Assembly: GCA_000620185.1 (NCBI GenBank)
Contig: KK211088.1
Location: 1-64,000 of the forward strand
DNA: 64,000 nt
Direction of reading: 5' to 3'
DNA from: Geodermatophilaceae bacterium URHB0062
Lineage (GTDB): Bacteria > Actinomycetota > Actinomycetes > Mycobacteriales > Geodermatophilaceae
Part shown: positions 48,690 to 58,226 of the stretch, in pieces
Layout: each line of letters opens with the position of its first letter
Numbering within the stretch: the first letter of the stretch is position 1
The notes under the pieces: generated by a model
The model's database searches: none
The model's input: only the letters and a program-made list of their open reading frames with translations
What the model was told of the DNA's origin: nothing
Translations under genes and position numbers: made by a program

Positions 48690-49034
48690 TTAGTGAGCGG
48701 ATTCGTAGGCCTCGACGACGCTGGCCGGGATGCGGCCGCGGTCGCTGACGGCGTGACCGTTCTTGCGGGCCCAGTCACGAATGGCACCGGCCTGCTCGCG
48801 GTCCATGCGGCCGCCGGTGGCACGGGAACGCCCGCCGCCGGACGCGCGGTTGCCGCGACCCACCTTGCGGGCGGCCGAGACGTACCGCGAGAAGGCGTCG
48901 CGCAGCTCCTTCGCGTTCTTCTCCGCGAGGTCGATCTCGTACGAGGTGCCGTCGAGGGCAAAACTCACCGTCTCATCGGCGGAGAGATTCTCGTCGAGGT
49001 CGTCGCTCAGGATGACCTGCACCTTGCGCGCCAT
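48690..49034 (-). CDS. lsr2: Nucleoid-associated protein Lsr2
   Basis: 114 residues. The N-terminal dimerisation domain ([40 protein letters not shown]) is followed by a Gly/Arg linker and the C-terminal DNA-binding domain with the AT-hook-like RGR in [18 protein letters not shown]. It silences AT-rich DNA and compacts the nucleoid. GAGGA lies before the ATG at 49034. Its upstream region is the most AT-rich part of the window, consistent with autoregulation. Confidence 0.97.
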   Translation of the reverse strand: MARKVQVILSDDLDENLSADETVSFALDGTSYEIDLAEKNAKELRDAFSRYVSAARKVGRGNRASGGGRSRATGGRMDREQAGAIRDWARKNGHAVSDRGRIPASVVEAYESAH

Positions 49035-49211
49035 TAAGGGTTCCTCACTTCTCGCAACGGCGTGTTGCGCCGGCCTGAATTACCACCCGATGGGGCGGAC
49101 AGTTCTATTGCACCACAAGTCGGCGTCAATTAGCCAATACCGAGGCCAGGAAGCTACTTTGTGGTGACACCACTCAGCCGGTGCGAGTTCCGTAACTGGA
49201 ACGACCGCTCG
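49035..49211. promoter_or_regulatory. AT-enriched lsr2 promoter region
   Basis: 177 bases between the lsr2 start and the lysS stop, with several runs unusual for this genome (GAATTACC, TCTATTGC, GTCAATTAGCCAATACC, GCTAATTGG). CACCACAAG near 49110 and CTTTGTGGTG near 49157 form a near-inverted pair. It probably holds the lsr2 promoter and possible Lsr2 sites. Confidence 0.5.
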
Positions 49212-50717
49212 TCACCCGCTAATTGGCCTGACGAGCGGGAAGAGGATGGTCTCGCGGATCCCGAGACCGGTGAGCGTCATCATCAACCGGTCCATGCCCA
49301 TACCCATGCCGCCGGTGGGCGGCATGCCGTACTCCAGCGCCTCGAGAAAGTCCTCGTCGAGAGCCATGGCCTCCGGGTCGCCGGCCGCCGCGAGAAGCGC
49401 CTGAGCGGTGAACCGCTCCCGCTGGGCAACGGGGTCGACCAGTTCCGAGTAGGCGGTCGCGCGCTCGATCCCGCCGATGTAGAGGTCCCACTTCTCCGCC
49501 ACACCCGGCTGCGATCGGTGCGCCCGGGTGAGCGGTGAGGTGTCGAGCGGGTAGTCCACGACGAAGGTGGGTGCCTGCAGCGTGTCCTGAACCAACGCCT
49601 CGAACAGCTCCTCGACCACCTTGCCGGGGATCCAGGCCGGGTCCACGCCGACGTCGTGCTTCTCCGCCACCGCCCGCAGTCGCTCCACCGGCGTCTCGGA
49701 CGTGATCTCCTCCCCCACGGCGTCGGAGACCGCGCGATAGAGCGGGATCTGGGGCCATTCCCCCGCGAGATCGACCTCCGTGCCGTCGTGGTGCCGCGCG
49801 ACGTGATCGCCGAACAGCGCGGCGCAGCACTCCTGGATGAGTTCGCGCGTCAGCGTGGCCATCACCTGGTAGTCGGCATAGGCCTGATAGGCCTCGAGCA
49901 TCGCGAACTCCGGCGAGTGCGAGCTGTCGGCGCCCTCGTTGCGGAAGTTGCGGTTGATCTCGAACACCCGGTCCAGCCCACCGACGATGCACCGCTTGAG
50001 GAACAACTCGGGCGCGATACGCAGGTAGAGGTCGAGGTCGAACGCATTCATGTGGGTCCGGAACGGCCGCGCGACGGCGCCGCCGTGGATGGTCTGCAGC
50101 ATCGGCGTCTCGACCTCGAGATAGCCACGGGCGGCCAGACCGGCGCGCAACGTGGAATTCACCACTGCGCGCTGCCGAACGGTGCGCCGGGCCTCGTCCC
50201 GGACGATGAGGTCGACATAGCGCCGGCGCACGCGCAATTCCTCGCTCATCGGCTTGTGCGCCACCGGCAGCGGCCGCAGCGACTTGGCGCTGAGCTGCCA
50301 GGAATCGGCGAAGACGGAGAGTTCGCCGCGGCGGGAGGTGCCGACCTCGCCGGTGACGAGCACGTGGTCACCGAGGTCGATGTCGGCCTTCCAGGCGGCC
50401 AGCGACTCCTCTCCCACGCGGTCGCGGGAGAGCATCACCTGCAGTTCGGCGTCCCCCTCGCGGAGCGTCGCGAAGCACAGCTTCCCGGTGTTGCGGAAGA
50501 AGATGACCCGGCCCGTGACGCCGACCCGCTCACCGGTCATCGTGTCCGGCGGCAGGTCCGGGTGGGTGGCGCGGACGGCGGCCAGCGTCGTGGTCCGCTC
50601 GACGGTCACCGGGTAGGGATCGATGCCGCTCTCACGCAGCCGGTCGAGCTTGGCCCGCCGGACGCGCATCTGCTCGGGAAGTTCGTCCTCCGGCGGACCG
50701 GGCGGTTCGTCGCTCAC
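49212..50717 (-). CDS. lysS: Lysyl-tRNA synthetase, class II
   Basis: 501 residues. The N-terminal OB-fold ([20 protein letters not shown]) and class II core are complete: motif 2 in [20 protein letters not shown] and motif 3 in [13 protein letters not shown]. Motif 2 reads [17 protein letters not shown], where most bacteria have a GxDxTHNPEFT pattern, but the catalytic Arg and Glu are kept. The GTG at 50717 gives an ordinary N-terminus. Between coaX and lsr2, as in mycobacteria. Confidence 0.95.
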   Translation of the reverse strand: MSDEPPGPPEDELPEQMRVRRAKLDRLRESGIDPYPVTVERTTTLAAVRATHPDLPPDTMTGERVGVTGRVIFFRNTGKLCFATLREGDAELQVMLSRDRVGEESLAAWKADIDLGDHVLVTGEVGTSRRGELSVFADSWQLSAKSLRPLPVAHKPMSEELRVRRRYVDLIVRDEARRTVRQRAVVNSTLRAGLAARGYLEVETPMLQTIHGGAVARPFRTHMNAFDLDLYLRIAPELFLKRCIVGGLDRVFEINRNFRNEGADSSHSPEFAMLEAYQAYADYQVMATLTRELIQECCAALFGDHVARHHDGTEVDLAGEWPQIPLYRAVSDAVGEEITSETPVERLRAVAEKHDVGVDPAWIPGKVVEELFEALVQDTLQAPTFVVDYPLDTSPLTRAHRSQPGVAEKWDLYIGGIERATAYSELVDPVAQRERFTAQALLAAAGDPEAMALDEDFLEALEYGMPPTGGMGMGMDRLMMTLTGLGIRETILFPLVRPISG

Positions 50718-50762
50718 GGGGGCTGAGCCTACGGGGAGGCCCTTCGACGCTCGGTCGGGCAG

Positions 50763-51557
50763 CTATCGGCGGGCGGTGCCCTGCTGACGCTCGAAGGCCA
50801 GCCGCAGCCCGTGCACGGTGAGGTCGGGCTCTCGTTCGGCGATCGACCGGCAGCTGTCGATGACCAGCGGAGCCAGGCCCCCGGTCGCGACCACCACCGG
50901 GGCGGCGCCGAACTGACCGACGATCTCCGCGGCGATCCGGTCGACCAGGCCGTCCACCAGGCCGGCGAATCCGAGGACCAGGCCTGACTGCAGCGCGGCG
51001 ACGGTGTTCTTCCCGATCGCCTGCGGGGGGACGGTGAGCTCGACGGACCGGAGCTGCGCGGCCCGATTGGCCAGCGCGTCGAGGCTGACCTCGACTCCTG
51101 GCGCCAGCGCGCCGCCGAGGAACTGGCCGTCGGGGCCGACGGCATCGACGTTGGTCGAGGTGCCGAAGTCGACGACGACGACCGGGCGGCCACGCCCCTC
51201 CGGCCCTCGGCCGAACAGCTCGTGGGCGGCCAGCGCAGTCACGACCCGGTCGGCGCCCACCTCGCGCGGGTTGTCGACGTGCAGGGGGACGCCGGTCCGC
51301 ACGCCGGGGCCGATGAGCACCACGGGGACGTCGAAGGAGTCGAGCAGCTGGCGCAGTGCCGGAAGGAGCGCGGGCACGGTGGAGCAGGCCGCGACGCCGG
51401 TCACCTCCGTGTCGCGCAGCAGCCCGCGCCAGACCATGCGCAGCTCGTCGGACGTGGCCCGCGGCGCGGTGGTGACCCGCCAGCAGCCGACCCGGCGGTC
51501 GCCGTCGAAGGTGGCGAGCACGGTCTGGCTGTTGCCGATGTCGACGGTGAGCAGCAC
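50763..51557 (-). CDS. coaX: Type III pantothenate kinase
   Basis: 264 residues. The ASKHA-fold phosphate-1 motif is LLTVDIGNSQT at the N-terminus; GADRVVTALAA and VVVDFGTSTNVDAV (phosphate-2) and VVVATGGLAPL (adenosine) follow. First step of CoA synthesis from pantothenate. It lies downstream of panC and panD, giving a complete pantothenate-to-CoA start. Start GTG 51557; 65 bases after panD. Confidence 0.93.
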   Translation of the reverse strand: MLLTVDIGNSQTVLATFDGDRRVGCWRVTTAPRATSDELRMVWRGLLRDTEVTGVAACSTVPALLPALRQLLDSFDVPVVLIGPGVRTGVPLHVDNPREVGADRVVTALAAHELFGRGPEGRGRPVVVVDFGTSTNVDAVGPDGQFLGGALAPGVEVSLDALANRAAQLRSVELTVPPQAIGKNTVAALQSGLVLGFAGLVDGLVDRIAAEIVGQFGAAPVVVATGGLAPLVIDSCRSIAEREPDLTVHGLRLAFERQQGTARR

Positions 51558-51622
51558 GGCTCAGCCCGCTCTCGAGGAGGTCGCGGCCGACATGGCCGGT
51601 CTGGCCGCCGTCAGGTGCCGGT

Positions 51623-52042
51623 TCACTGCTCGACGAGGTCGCCGCGGACCTGCCCCAGCACACCGGGGGACGGCGCAGCCGGATCCTTCCCCAGCTCGAC
51701 GATGCGGTTGGCGCCGTCGACGTGCACGACGCGGGGCAGGTGGCTCTTGGCCTCGGTCTCGTCCATGAGGCCGTAGCTGATGAGGATGACCAGGTCACCG
51801 GGGTGCACGAGGTGCGCGGCTGCCCCGTTGATGCCGATGACGCCGCTGCCCCGGTCGCCCGGGATGACGTAGGTCTCCAGGCGCGCGCCGTTGGTCACGT
51901 CGACGATCGCGACCTGCTCCCCCGGCAGCAGGTCCGCTGCGTCGAGCAGGTCCTCGTCGATCGTCACCGACCCCACGTAGTGCAGGTCCGCCTGCGTCAC
52001 CGTGGCGCGGTGGATCTTCGACTTCAGCATCGTGCGCATCAT
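51623..52042 (-). CDS. panD: Aspartate 1-decarboxylase
   Basis: 139 residues. Pyruvoyl-dependent enzyme making beta-alanine. The self-cleavage site is Gly-Ser in YVGSVTID (about G24/S25), followed by [20 protein letters not shown] and [20 protein letters not shown]. Starts ATG 52042, overlapping the panC stop by 4 bases; MMRTMLKSK has later ATGs too. Confidence 0.96.
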   Translation of the reverse strand: MMRTMLKSKIHRATVTQADLHYVGSVTIDEDLLDAADLLPGEQVAIVDVTNGARLETYVIPGDRGSGVIGINGAAAHLVHPGDLVILISYGLMDETEAKSHLPRVVHVDGANRIVELGKDPAAPSPGVLGQVRGDLVEQ

Positions 52043-52914
52043 CGGCCTGCTCCCGGGGGTGTGGTCGGGCGGGAGAGTGTGACCGGGACGTTGTCCAGCA
52101 GTCGCGTGGTGCCCGCGCGGGCGGCGACCAGCAGGCGGGCCGGTCCGGCCGGGGGCACGGGCCCGAGATCGGGGTCGGTGAGCTCGAGGTAGTCCCGCAC
52201 CAGCGTGGGCTCGCCGTCGAGTGCCGCGCCGGCGGCGGCGAGGACGGCGTCCGCCCCCTCCCGACCGGCCGCGGCGCCGGCCCGCAGCGCCGCCGAGATG
52301 GTCAGGGCCGCCGCCCGCTGGCCCTCGTCGAGGTAGCGGTTGCGGCTGGAGAGCGCCAGGCCGTCGTCCTCCCGCACGGTCGGCACGCCGACGACCTCCA
52401 CCCCGAGCGCCAGCTCCCGGGCCATGGCCCGGATGAGCGTGAGCTGCTGGTAGTCCTTCTCGCCGAAGAGGGCGAGGTCGGGACGGACGAGGCCGAACAG
52501 CTTGGCGACGACGGTCAGCACGCCGGCGAAGTGGCCCGGACGCACGGCGCCCTCCAGCACCGACCCGAGGGGGCCCGGGTCGACGGTGACGCCCACCGCA
52601 CCGGGCGGGTAGACCTCCTCGACCCGGGGATGGAAGACCACGTCCGCGCCCTCCTCGGCGAGGGCCGCGAGGTCGTCGTCCCAGGTGCGGGGATAGCGCT
52701 CGAAGTCCTCGCCGGGACCGAACTGGGTCGGGTTCACGAACACCGAGACGACGACGCTGCCGGCGACCTGCCGAGCGGCGCGGACGAGGGTGCGGTGCCC
52801 CTCGTGCAGGGCACCCATGGTCGGCACGAGCGCGACCGGCCCGGGCAGGTCGGCGCGCAGGCGGCGGAGGTCCGCCACGGTCTCGGCGACGGTCGGCATG
52901 GTCGCGACGCTCAC
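52039..52914 (-). CDS. panC: Pantothenate synthetase
   Basis: 291 residues. Joins pantoate and beta-alanine. HIGH-like [11 protein letters not shown], then [56 protein letters not shown] and [13 protein letters not shown] 52914 overlaps the upstream DUF2520 stop by 4 bases (GTGA); ATG 52899 is the alternative start. Operon DUF2520-panC-panD-coaX. Confidence 0.95.
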   Translation of the reverse strand: MSVATMPTVAETVADLRRLRADLPGPVALVPTMGALHEGHRTLVRAARQVAGSVVVSVFVNPTQFGPGEDFERYPRTWDDDLAALAEEGADVVFHPRVEEVYPPGAVGVTVDPGPLGSVLEGAVRPGHFAGVLTVVAKLFGLVRPDLALFGEKDYQQLTLIRAMARELALGVEVVGVPTVREDDGLALSSRNRYLDEGQRAAALTISAALRAGAAAGREGADAVLAAAGAALDGEPTLVRDYLELTDPDLGPVPPAGPARLLVAARAGTTRLLDNVPVTLSRPTTPPGAGR

Positions 52915-53861
52915 CGGGAGCCGGCGGTGTCGTCGACCCGCGCCGTCCTCAGCAGATCGAGCAGGGGCGCACCCTCGTGCCGCTTGAGGCGGCCGGCCGA
53001 CAGCGCCCGCTGGGTGGTCCGCTGCGCCATGGCGACGTAGGCGGCGACCGACGCGGGAGCGCGCTCGGTCAGCGTCTCCAGGTGGTCGGAGACGGTGCCG
53101 ACGTCGCCGCGGCTGACCGGTCCGGTGAGCCCGCGGTCCCCGCGCCGGAGGCCGTTGTCGAGCGCGGCGGTCAGCAGCGGGCCCAGGACGCGGGCGGGGT
53201 CGTCGACGCCGGCGGTGCGGAGCAGGTCGGCCGCCTCGGCGACCAGGGTGACGAGGTGGTTGGCGCCGGTGACCAGGGCGGCGTGGTAGAGCCGCCGGTC
53301 CTCCTCGGCGACGAAGAACGGCTCGCCGCCCATCTCCAGCACCAGGGTCTCGGCGACCGCCCGGTGCAGCGGCCGGCTCGTCACCCCGAAGGGTGCCCCG
53401 GCCAGCCGGTCGGCGTCCTCGGGGGCGCCGGTGAACGTCATCGCCGGGTGCAGGGCCAGGGGCAGGACGCCGGCCTCCTCGGCGGGTGCGAGCACCGCCA
53501 GGCCGTGCGCACCGGAGGTGTGGAAGGTCAGCTGGCCCGCCCGCCAGACGCCGGTCTCGGCGAGCCCCGCGACCAGGCCGGGAAGGGTGTCGTCGGGCAC
53601 GGCCAGGACCACGAGATCCGACGCGGCAACGACCTCGTCGGTGTGCAGCAGCGGCACGCCGGGCAGCAGACGGGCGGCCCGCTCGGCCGAACCGGTGGAC
53701 ACGCCGGCGGCGGCGACGACGTCGTGACCTGCGGCGGAGAGCGCTGCGCCCAGGACGGAGCCGACCCGGCCGGCACCCACGACACCCACGCGGAGGCGGG
53801 CGGGGGCGACTGCGGCGGGGCTCAGACCGGCAGCTCGAACGGTCCTGCGGGAAGCAGGCAT
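52911..53861 (-). CDS. Rossmann-fold/DUF2520 protein
   Basis: 316 residues. The N-terminal NADP-type fold ([39 protein letters not shown]) and the C-terminal helical DUF2520 domain ([40 protein letters not shown]) are plain. Members lie beside panC in many actinobacteria and firmicutes (M. tuberculosis Rv3603c) and resemble ketopantoate/imine reductases. It may supply pantoate, but this is not shown. The ATG at 53861 has GAGAGG seven bases upstream. Confidence 0.9.
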   Translation of the reverse strand: MPASRRTVRAAGLSPAAVAPARLRVGVVGAGRVGSVLGAALSAAGHDVVAAAGVSTGSAERAARLLPGVPLLHTDEVVAASDLVVLAVPDDTLPGLVAGLAETGVWRAGQLTFHTSGAHGLAVLAPAEEAGVLPLALHPAMTFTGAPEDADRLAGAPFGVTSRPLHRAVAETLVLEMGGEPFFVAEEDRRLYHAALVTGANHLVTLVAEAADLLRTAGVDDPARVLGPLLTAALDNGLRRGDRGLTGPVSRGDVGTVSDHLETLTERAPASVAAYVAMAQRTTQRALSAGRLKRHEGAPLLDLLRTARVDDTAGSR

Positions 53862-54139
53862 CGGTGCACCTCTCGTTCCAGTCCCTGGCGGGTACCGGAC
53901 GTCGGTCGGCCTCCACCGTCGGAGGCCGTCAGATCGTGCTCGTGGTGCGGTCGTGCGGGTGGTGCATTCGTGCGGTGCGGCGCCGCTCCGCTGCAACCCG
54001 TGTGTCACGCGGGGCGGTACCGATCGCGAGTGTGTGTCCGGTTGCAGTCGTCCGCAACGTCTGGGGGCTGTGGGCTGGCTCACGTGCGACCGGCCGGTAC
54101 ACCTACCGTGGAACCGGAACATCGACGGACGGGGGCGGC
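53862..54139. promoter_or_regulatory. 278-base divergent promoter region of the pan operon and an SDR gene
   Basis: No gene seen. It must hold the promoters for the DUF2520-panCD-coaX operon (minus) and for the SDR gene (plus). No operator or riboswitch could be recognised. Confidence 0.5.
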
Positions 54140-54901
54140 GTGGACACGACCGAGGGACGCACTCTCCGGGGGCGCACCGCGCTGGTCACCGGCGGGAGCC
54201 GGGGCATCGGCCTGGCCATAGCCCGCAGCCTGGTCGACCGGGGCGCGCGCGTGGTCGTCACCGCCCGGAAGCCCGAGGCGCTGGCGGAGGCGGTCGAGCA
54301 GCTGGGCGGCCCGGACGTGGCGATCGCGGTGCCCGGCCACGCGGGCGACGCCGAGCACCGCGCGGAGGCCGTCCGGACTGCGGTGGAGCGGTTCGGCAGC
54401 CTCGACATGCTCGTGGGCAACGTCGGCGTGAACCCGGTCTACGGGCCGATGGTCGAGCTCGACCTGGACGCCGTCCGCAAGATCCTGGACACCAACGTCG
54501 TCTCCTCCCTCGGCCTGGTGCAGGAGGCGTGGCGGGCGTGGATGTCCGAGCACGGCGGGTCGGTGCTCTTCGTGGCGTCGGTGGCGGGCCTGCGATCGTC
54601 GGAGAACATCGGCGCGTACGGGGTCAGCAAGGCCGCGATCATCAACCTGACCACGCAGCTCGCGGTGGAGCTCGGGCCGAAGGTCCGCGTCAACGCCGTG
54701 GCCCCGGCCGTGGTCAAGACCCGCTTCGCCGGCGCCCTCTACGAGGGCAGGGAGGCCGAGGTCGCCGCGCAGTACCCCGCCGGTCGGCTCGGAGTGCCCG
54801 AGGACGTCGGCGAGGCCGCGGCCTACCTGCTCGGGGACGGTGCGGCCTGGGTCACCGGACAGACGCTCGTGCTCGACGGCGGCCGGTTGTCACGCGGCTG
54901 A
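54140..54901 (+). CDS. Short-chain dehydrogenase/reductase
   Basis: 253 residues. Cofactor loop TGGSRGIGLAIA at the N-terminus, NVGVN in place of the usual NNAG, catalytic YGVSK (Tyr/Lys) and the Ser in VASVAGLRSSEN, ending GAAWVTGQTLVLDGGRLS. A classical SDR acting on a hydroxyl or keto group; the substrate is unknown. Start GTG 54140 with a GGGGG purine run. It lies in the DUF2520-DUF6779 gap, where M. tuberculosis has no gene. Confidence 0.9.
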   Translation: MDTTEGRTLRGRTALVTGGSRGIGLAIARSLVDRGARVVVTARKPEALAEAVEQLGGPDVAIAVPGHAGDAEHRAEAVRTAVERFGSLDMLVGNVGVNPVYGPMVELDLDAVRKILDTNVVSSLGLVQEAWRAWMSEHGGSVLFVASVAGLRSSENIGAYGVSKAAIINLTTQLAVELGPKVRVNAVAPAVVKTRFAGALYEGREAEVAAQYPAGRLGVPEDVGEAAAYLLGDGAAWVTGQTLVLDGGRLSRG

Positions 54902-54921
54902 CGGGGACGGCCCCGTCCTGC

Positions 54922-56292
54922 TCAGCGCAGGCCGAGCACCCGCGCGAGGACGTCGTCGGGCTCGTCGTCGTCGCGGTACCGGTGGCGGCGCCGGCTGCCG
55001 GTCGCGGGTGAGACGCCGTTCTCGGCGAGGATCTCCGCGAGCCGGCCGTCGGTCCCGGGGGCTCCGGGGGCCGGCTGGTTCGCGGATGCGACCGGGCGCT
55101 CGGCGGTGCTGGACCCGGCCTCGTCCGGGCGCCGACGGACCGGCGCGAGATCGGCCTGCAGGCGCACCGAGGGCGGCGGGGGCGTCGGCCGCGGCCGAGG
55201 CGAGGGCCTCGCGGCGACCGAGGCGCGCACCTGGGTCGAGGGCGGCACCGGAGGCGGCGGCGCCGGTCGGACGGGAGCCGGATCGACGAGCGAGCGGGCC
55301 GTGAGCCACTCGAGCGGCGTCTCCGTGGGGTCCGGCGAAGGGGCCGGCGGCGGGGTCGGCGCCACGGACGGGAACGCGGACGTCTCCGGCGCGCTCGACC
55401 ACATCGCGGACGTCGACGGAGCGCTCCCGGGCACGGAACGGTCGGCGCGGACCGGCTCGACGTGGGAGGTCTGCCGGGAATCGTCGAGGCGGATCGCCGG
55501 CCATCCCCCGGTCAGCTCCCGCGGAGGACTGTCGTCGGCCCAGCGCGAGGAGACGTCGAGCGGGCGGACCGATTGCTCGAACCGCCCGGTGTCGGGGCCC
55601 AGCCGACCGCCCTGGGTGCGCATGACGATCCGCTCGACCAGCATCTCGCTGGACAGCTGCTCGCCCAGCTCGGCCCGGAAGCGGCTCAGGTCGGCGCGCA
55701 GTTCCGCCAGCTGACCGAGGTCGGCGCGGAACGCGGTCAGTGCGGCGACGTCGTCGCGCAGCTCGGCGACCCGCGCCACGTCGTCCCGGAGGGCGGCCAG
55801 GTCGGCGAGGTCGTGGCGCACGGCGGAGACGCCGGCGACCTCGTCGCGGAGGCGGGCGAGCGAGGCGATCTCGGCGCGCAGGGCGTCGAGCTCGTCGCGC
55901 ATCGCGTCCTCGGACTCGCGGCGCAGGTCGTGCTCGAGCTCCAGCTCGTACTCGCGCCGGGCGGTCACCTCGCGCTCGAGCTCCAGCTCGTAGGCGTGCC
56001 GCAGCCGCGCCTCCCGGGCCTCGGCGCTCACCTGGTCCGCGCTCCGGCGGCCGACGGCCAGGGTCGCCAGCACGAACGCCCACGCCACAGCCAGGACGGC
56101 GATCCGCAGGTACACGCGGTTGTCGGTGACGAAGACCGCGACCGTCGCACCGACTGCCAGGGCGAACCCGCCGACCAGGGTCAGGGTGCGGGTGTTCAGG
56201 CCGTCGCGCGCGCCGGGGAGGCGGTCCCCGGAACTCCCCCGCCGACCGGGCGCCGACCCCCGTGGGAGGTCGTCGTCCAGAGGTCGGGGCAT
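54922..56292 (-). CDS. DUF6779-type membrane protein with decapeptide coiled coil
   Basis: 456 residues. Two transmembrane helices (about 36-54 and 60-80), then a long charged helix (85-210). It contains six tandem ten-residue units with consensus RxDLAxLAEL (residues 149-208) and a Pro/Ala/Ser-rich cytoplasmic end with a conserved C-terminus (RLAEILAENGVSPATG). A membrane protein rich in Ala, Arg and Pro occupies this place in M. tuberculosis (Rv3604c). Function unknown. ATG 56292 begins the conserved part; the frame is open further upstream in Arg-rich sequence. Confidence 0.85.
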   Translation of the reverse strand: MPRPLDDDLPRGSAPGRRGSSGDRLPGARDGLNTRTLTLVGGFALAVGATVAVFVTDNRVYLRIAVLAVAWAFVLATLAVGRRSADQVSAEAREARLRHAYELELEREVTARREYELELEHDLRRESEDAMRDELDALRAEIASLARLRDEVAGVSAVRHDLADLAALRDDVARVAELRDDVAALTAFRADLGQLAELRADLSRFRAELGEQLSSEMLVERIVMRTQGGRLGPDTGRFEQSVRPLDVSSRWADDSPPRELTGGWPAIRLDDSRQTSHVEPVRADRSVPGSAPSTSAMWSSAPETSAFPSVAPTPPPAPSPDPTETPLEWLTARSLVDPAPVRPAPPPPVPPSTQVRASVAARPSPRPRPTPPPPSVRLQADLAPVRRRPDEAGSSTAERPVASANQPAPGAPGTDGRLAEILAENGVSPATGSRRRHRYRDDDEPDDVLARVLGLR

Positions 56293-56381
56293 GGACCCAG
56301 CGTAGCGGCGCGCGACCCTCCGTTCAGGTTCACGCGAGGATCGCGCCGCGGTGCCGGCGTCCGAGCTGCCAGAGTGGGCCG

Positions 56382-56987
56382 GTGACCCTGACCCTGCTCG
56401 ACTGGCGCCGCCGGGTGGCCGCGCTCTACGCCGCCGCGCGCACCGCGACCGACCCCGAGGCGGGGTGGCGCCTGTGGCGCGACGGGCGCGACGAGCTGTT
56501 CGCCTCCCACCCCGACTCACCGCTGGATGACGCGGCGCGAGCGGCCTTCTCGGGGCTGCCGTTCGCGCCGTACGACCCCGCGCTGCGCTTCGAGGCGCGC
56601 CTGGAAGCGGCCGCCGCCCAGCGCCTCGAGGTGCCGACGGCCACCGACGGCGTCGTGCCCTTCGAGCGCATCGGGGCGGTCACGCTCGGCGAGCTGGGCA
56701 CGGTGGACGTCTGGTGGCTCGACAGCTACGGCGGTGGGGTGTTCGTGCCCCTCCGCGACGGCACCGCCGGACAGGGCACGTACGGCGGCGGCCGCTACCT
56801 CCTCGACACCGTCAAGGGCGCCGACCTCGGCGGGGGCGAGGGCCGGTTGGTGGTCGACCTGAACTTCGCCTACCACCCGTCGTGCGCCTACGACCCGCGC
56901 TGGTCGTGCCCGCTGGCGCCGGAGGGCAACCGGCTCACCGCGCCGGTCGCCGCCGGGGAGCAACTGCCCCCCGGCGGCTGGTATTGA
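56382..56987 (+). CDS. DUF1684 protein
   Basis: 201 residues. Family marks are LDWRRRVAALYAAAR, LWRDGRDELFASHPDSPLDD, the FVPLRDGTAGQGTYGGGRYL segment and the tail VDLNFAYHPSCAYDPRWSCP, LAPEGNRL. DUF1684 proteins are cytoplasmic and uncharacterised. GTG 56382. It opens the insertion (with the betaine transporter) between the DUF6779 and DUF3180 genes. Confidence 0.86.
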   Translation: MTLTLLDWRRRVAALYAAARTATDPEAGWRLWRDGRDELFASHPDSPLDDAARAAFSGLPFAPYDPALRFEARLEAAAAQRLEVPTATDGVVPFERIGAVTLGELGTVDVWWLDSYGGGVFVPLRDGTAGQGTYGGGRYLLDTVKGADLGGGEGRLVVDLNFAYHPSCAYDPRWSCPLAPEGNRLTAPVAAGEQLPPGGWY

Positions 56988-57012
56988 CGGCCACGACGAC
57001 GTGCTGGAACGG

Positions 57013-57063
57013 CCACCCTTCAGGGGCCCGCGCCGAGCCTGCGAGGCGTAGGGGGAAGGGTGG
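57013..57063. terminator. Bidirectional hairpin between DUF1684 and the binding-protein gene (dispersed core)
   Basis: Outer arms CCACCCTTC/GAAGGGTGG enclose CGAGCCTGCGAG (57034-57045), the same loop core as the groL terminator. It is 25 bases past one stop and 8 bases from the other. Confidence 0.75.
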
Positions 57064-57071
57064 TCCTTCTA

Positions 57072-58079
57072 CTAACCGGCGGCCAGGGCGCCGTCGGAGC
57101 TGAAGACCAGGCCGATGGAGATCTGGCCCTGCTCCAGAGCGGTCTTGGTCAGCGGCCCACCGGCGTCGAGCTCGCGGAAGCTGTCGAACGTCAGGCCGTA
57201 GGTCTTCTCGAGCCCGGGCTGGCAGAACGGGCGGTCCGGGCACTCGGTCGGCCCACCCAGGATGAGGCCGCTGCCGCACGCCTCGCCCAGCTCGGACAGG
57301 GTCTTGACGCCGAGCTTGTCGGCGAACGCCGTGGTGACGGCGAAGGCGTTCTGGTCGGCCGCGTCGGAGGGCTCGCCGACCGTCAGGCCGACCTTCTCCG
57401 CCAGCGGCTTCAGCGCCTCCAGGGTCTTCTGCACGTCACCGGAGGCGACCTGCCGCGACTCGTCGCCGTCGAGGAACTCGGTGAAGGTGGACAGGTACTC
57501 CGGGAAGACCTGGATGTCGCCCGCCTCGAGCGCCTTGAGGTACAGCTCGCGGTTGCCGACCTCCTTCACCGACGCGTCGTAGCCGGCCTTCTTCAGGACG
57601 TCGGCGTAGACGTTGGCGAGCACCGTGGACTCGGTGAAGTTGGCACCGCCCACCTTGATGCTCCCGCTCCCCTTCTGCAGGTCGCCGTCCTTGATGTTCT
57701 CGTCGACCCAGCCCTGGGCGACGTCGGTGGCGGTCTTCCGCTCGACGTCGACGGCGGCGTTGAGCGAGACGAGCTCATCGGTGGTGAGCGCGGAGGAGAC
57801 CGCGTTCAGGTTGGCCAGCAGTGCGTCGTTCGAGGCCTTGGCGTTGACGGCCGGGATGACGTTGTCCGCGTTCTGCAACTGCTTGTCGTCGTCGAGGACC
57901 ACGAGCTTGTCGCCGGCGACGGGCGCGCAGTCCTGCTTGCCGCCCCCTGATCCCCCGCTGCTGCTGCTCGCGGCGGCGTCGCCACCGGTGCCTGAGGAGC
58001 CCGACTCACCGCAGGCCGCGAGGCCGAGCAGGAGGACCGATGCCGCCAAGGGCGCGAAGATCTTCGTCCGCGTGCGCAT
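57072..58079 (-). CDS. Glycine-betaine/osmoprotectant ABC transporter binding lipoprotein, circularly permuted
   Basis: 335 residues. Signal peptide with lipobox LAAC (Cys23), then a Ser/Gly linker. Residues 59-128 (LVVLDDDKQLQNADNVIPAV, ALTTDELVSLNAAVDVER) correspond to the C-terminal end of ordinary ProX/OpuC-type binding proteins. The usual N-terminal start (IKVGGANFTESTVLANVYAD) only comes at about residue 141, and the protein ends IGLVFSSDGALAAG, the point where the ordinary order would continue into LVVLxDD. The domain order is thus circularly permuted. It binds betaine-like solutes for the permeases upstream. Confidence 0.9.
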   Translation of the reverse strand: MRTRTKIFAPLAASVLLLGLAACGESGSSGTGGDAAASSSSGGSGGGKQDCAPVAGDKLVVLDDDKQLQNADNVIPAVNAKASNDALLANLNAVSSALTTDELVSLNAAVDVERKTATDVAQGWVDENIKDGDLQKGSGSIKVGGANFTESTVLANVYADVLKKAGYDASVKEVGNRELYLKALEAGDIQVFPEYLSTFTEFLDGDESRQVASGDVQKTLEALKPLAEKVGLTVGEPSDAADQNAFAVTTAFADKLGVKTLSELGEACGSGLILGGPTECPDRPFCQPGLEKTYGLTFDSFRELDAGGPLTKTALEQGQISIGLVFSSDGALAAG

Positions 58080-58133
58080 GCTCCGCCCGCCTTCTGTGTC
58101 CCGTGCGGCCGGTCGGGCCGCGACGCGTGTCTG

Positions 58134-58149
58134 GCGGGAAACTTCCCGC
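58134..58149 (-). promoter_or_regulatory. Palindrome upstream of the binding-protein gene
   Basis: GCGGGAA-AC-TTCCCGC, 7-base arms, 55-70 bases before the start of the binding-protein gene. A possible operator. Confidence 0.45.
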
Positions 58150-58198
58150 GCCGATCATGCAACTCCGATGGGCGGGGCACGGCAAGGTGGTGCGAGAT

Positions 58199-58226
58199 CC
58201 GTTGTGCGCCTGTTACCTCACAACGG
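58199..58226 (-). terminator. Hairpin at the end of the first permease gene
   Basis: CCGTTGTG and CACAACGG with a 12-base loop; the stop codon of the permease (58218-58220) lies at the edge of the right arm. It may attenuate transcription into the binding-protein gene. Confidence 0.5.
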
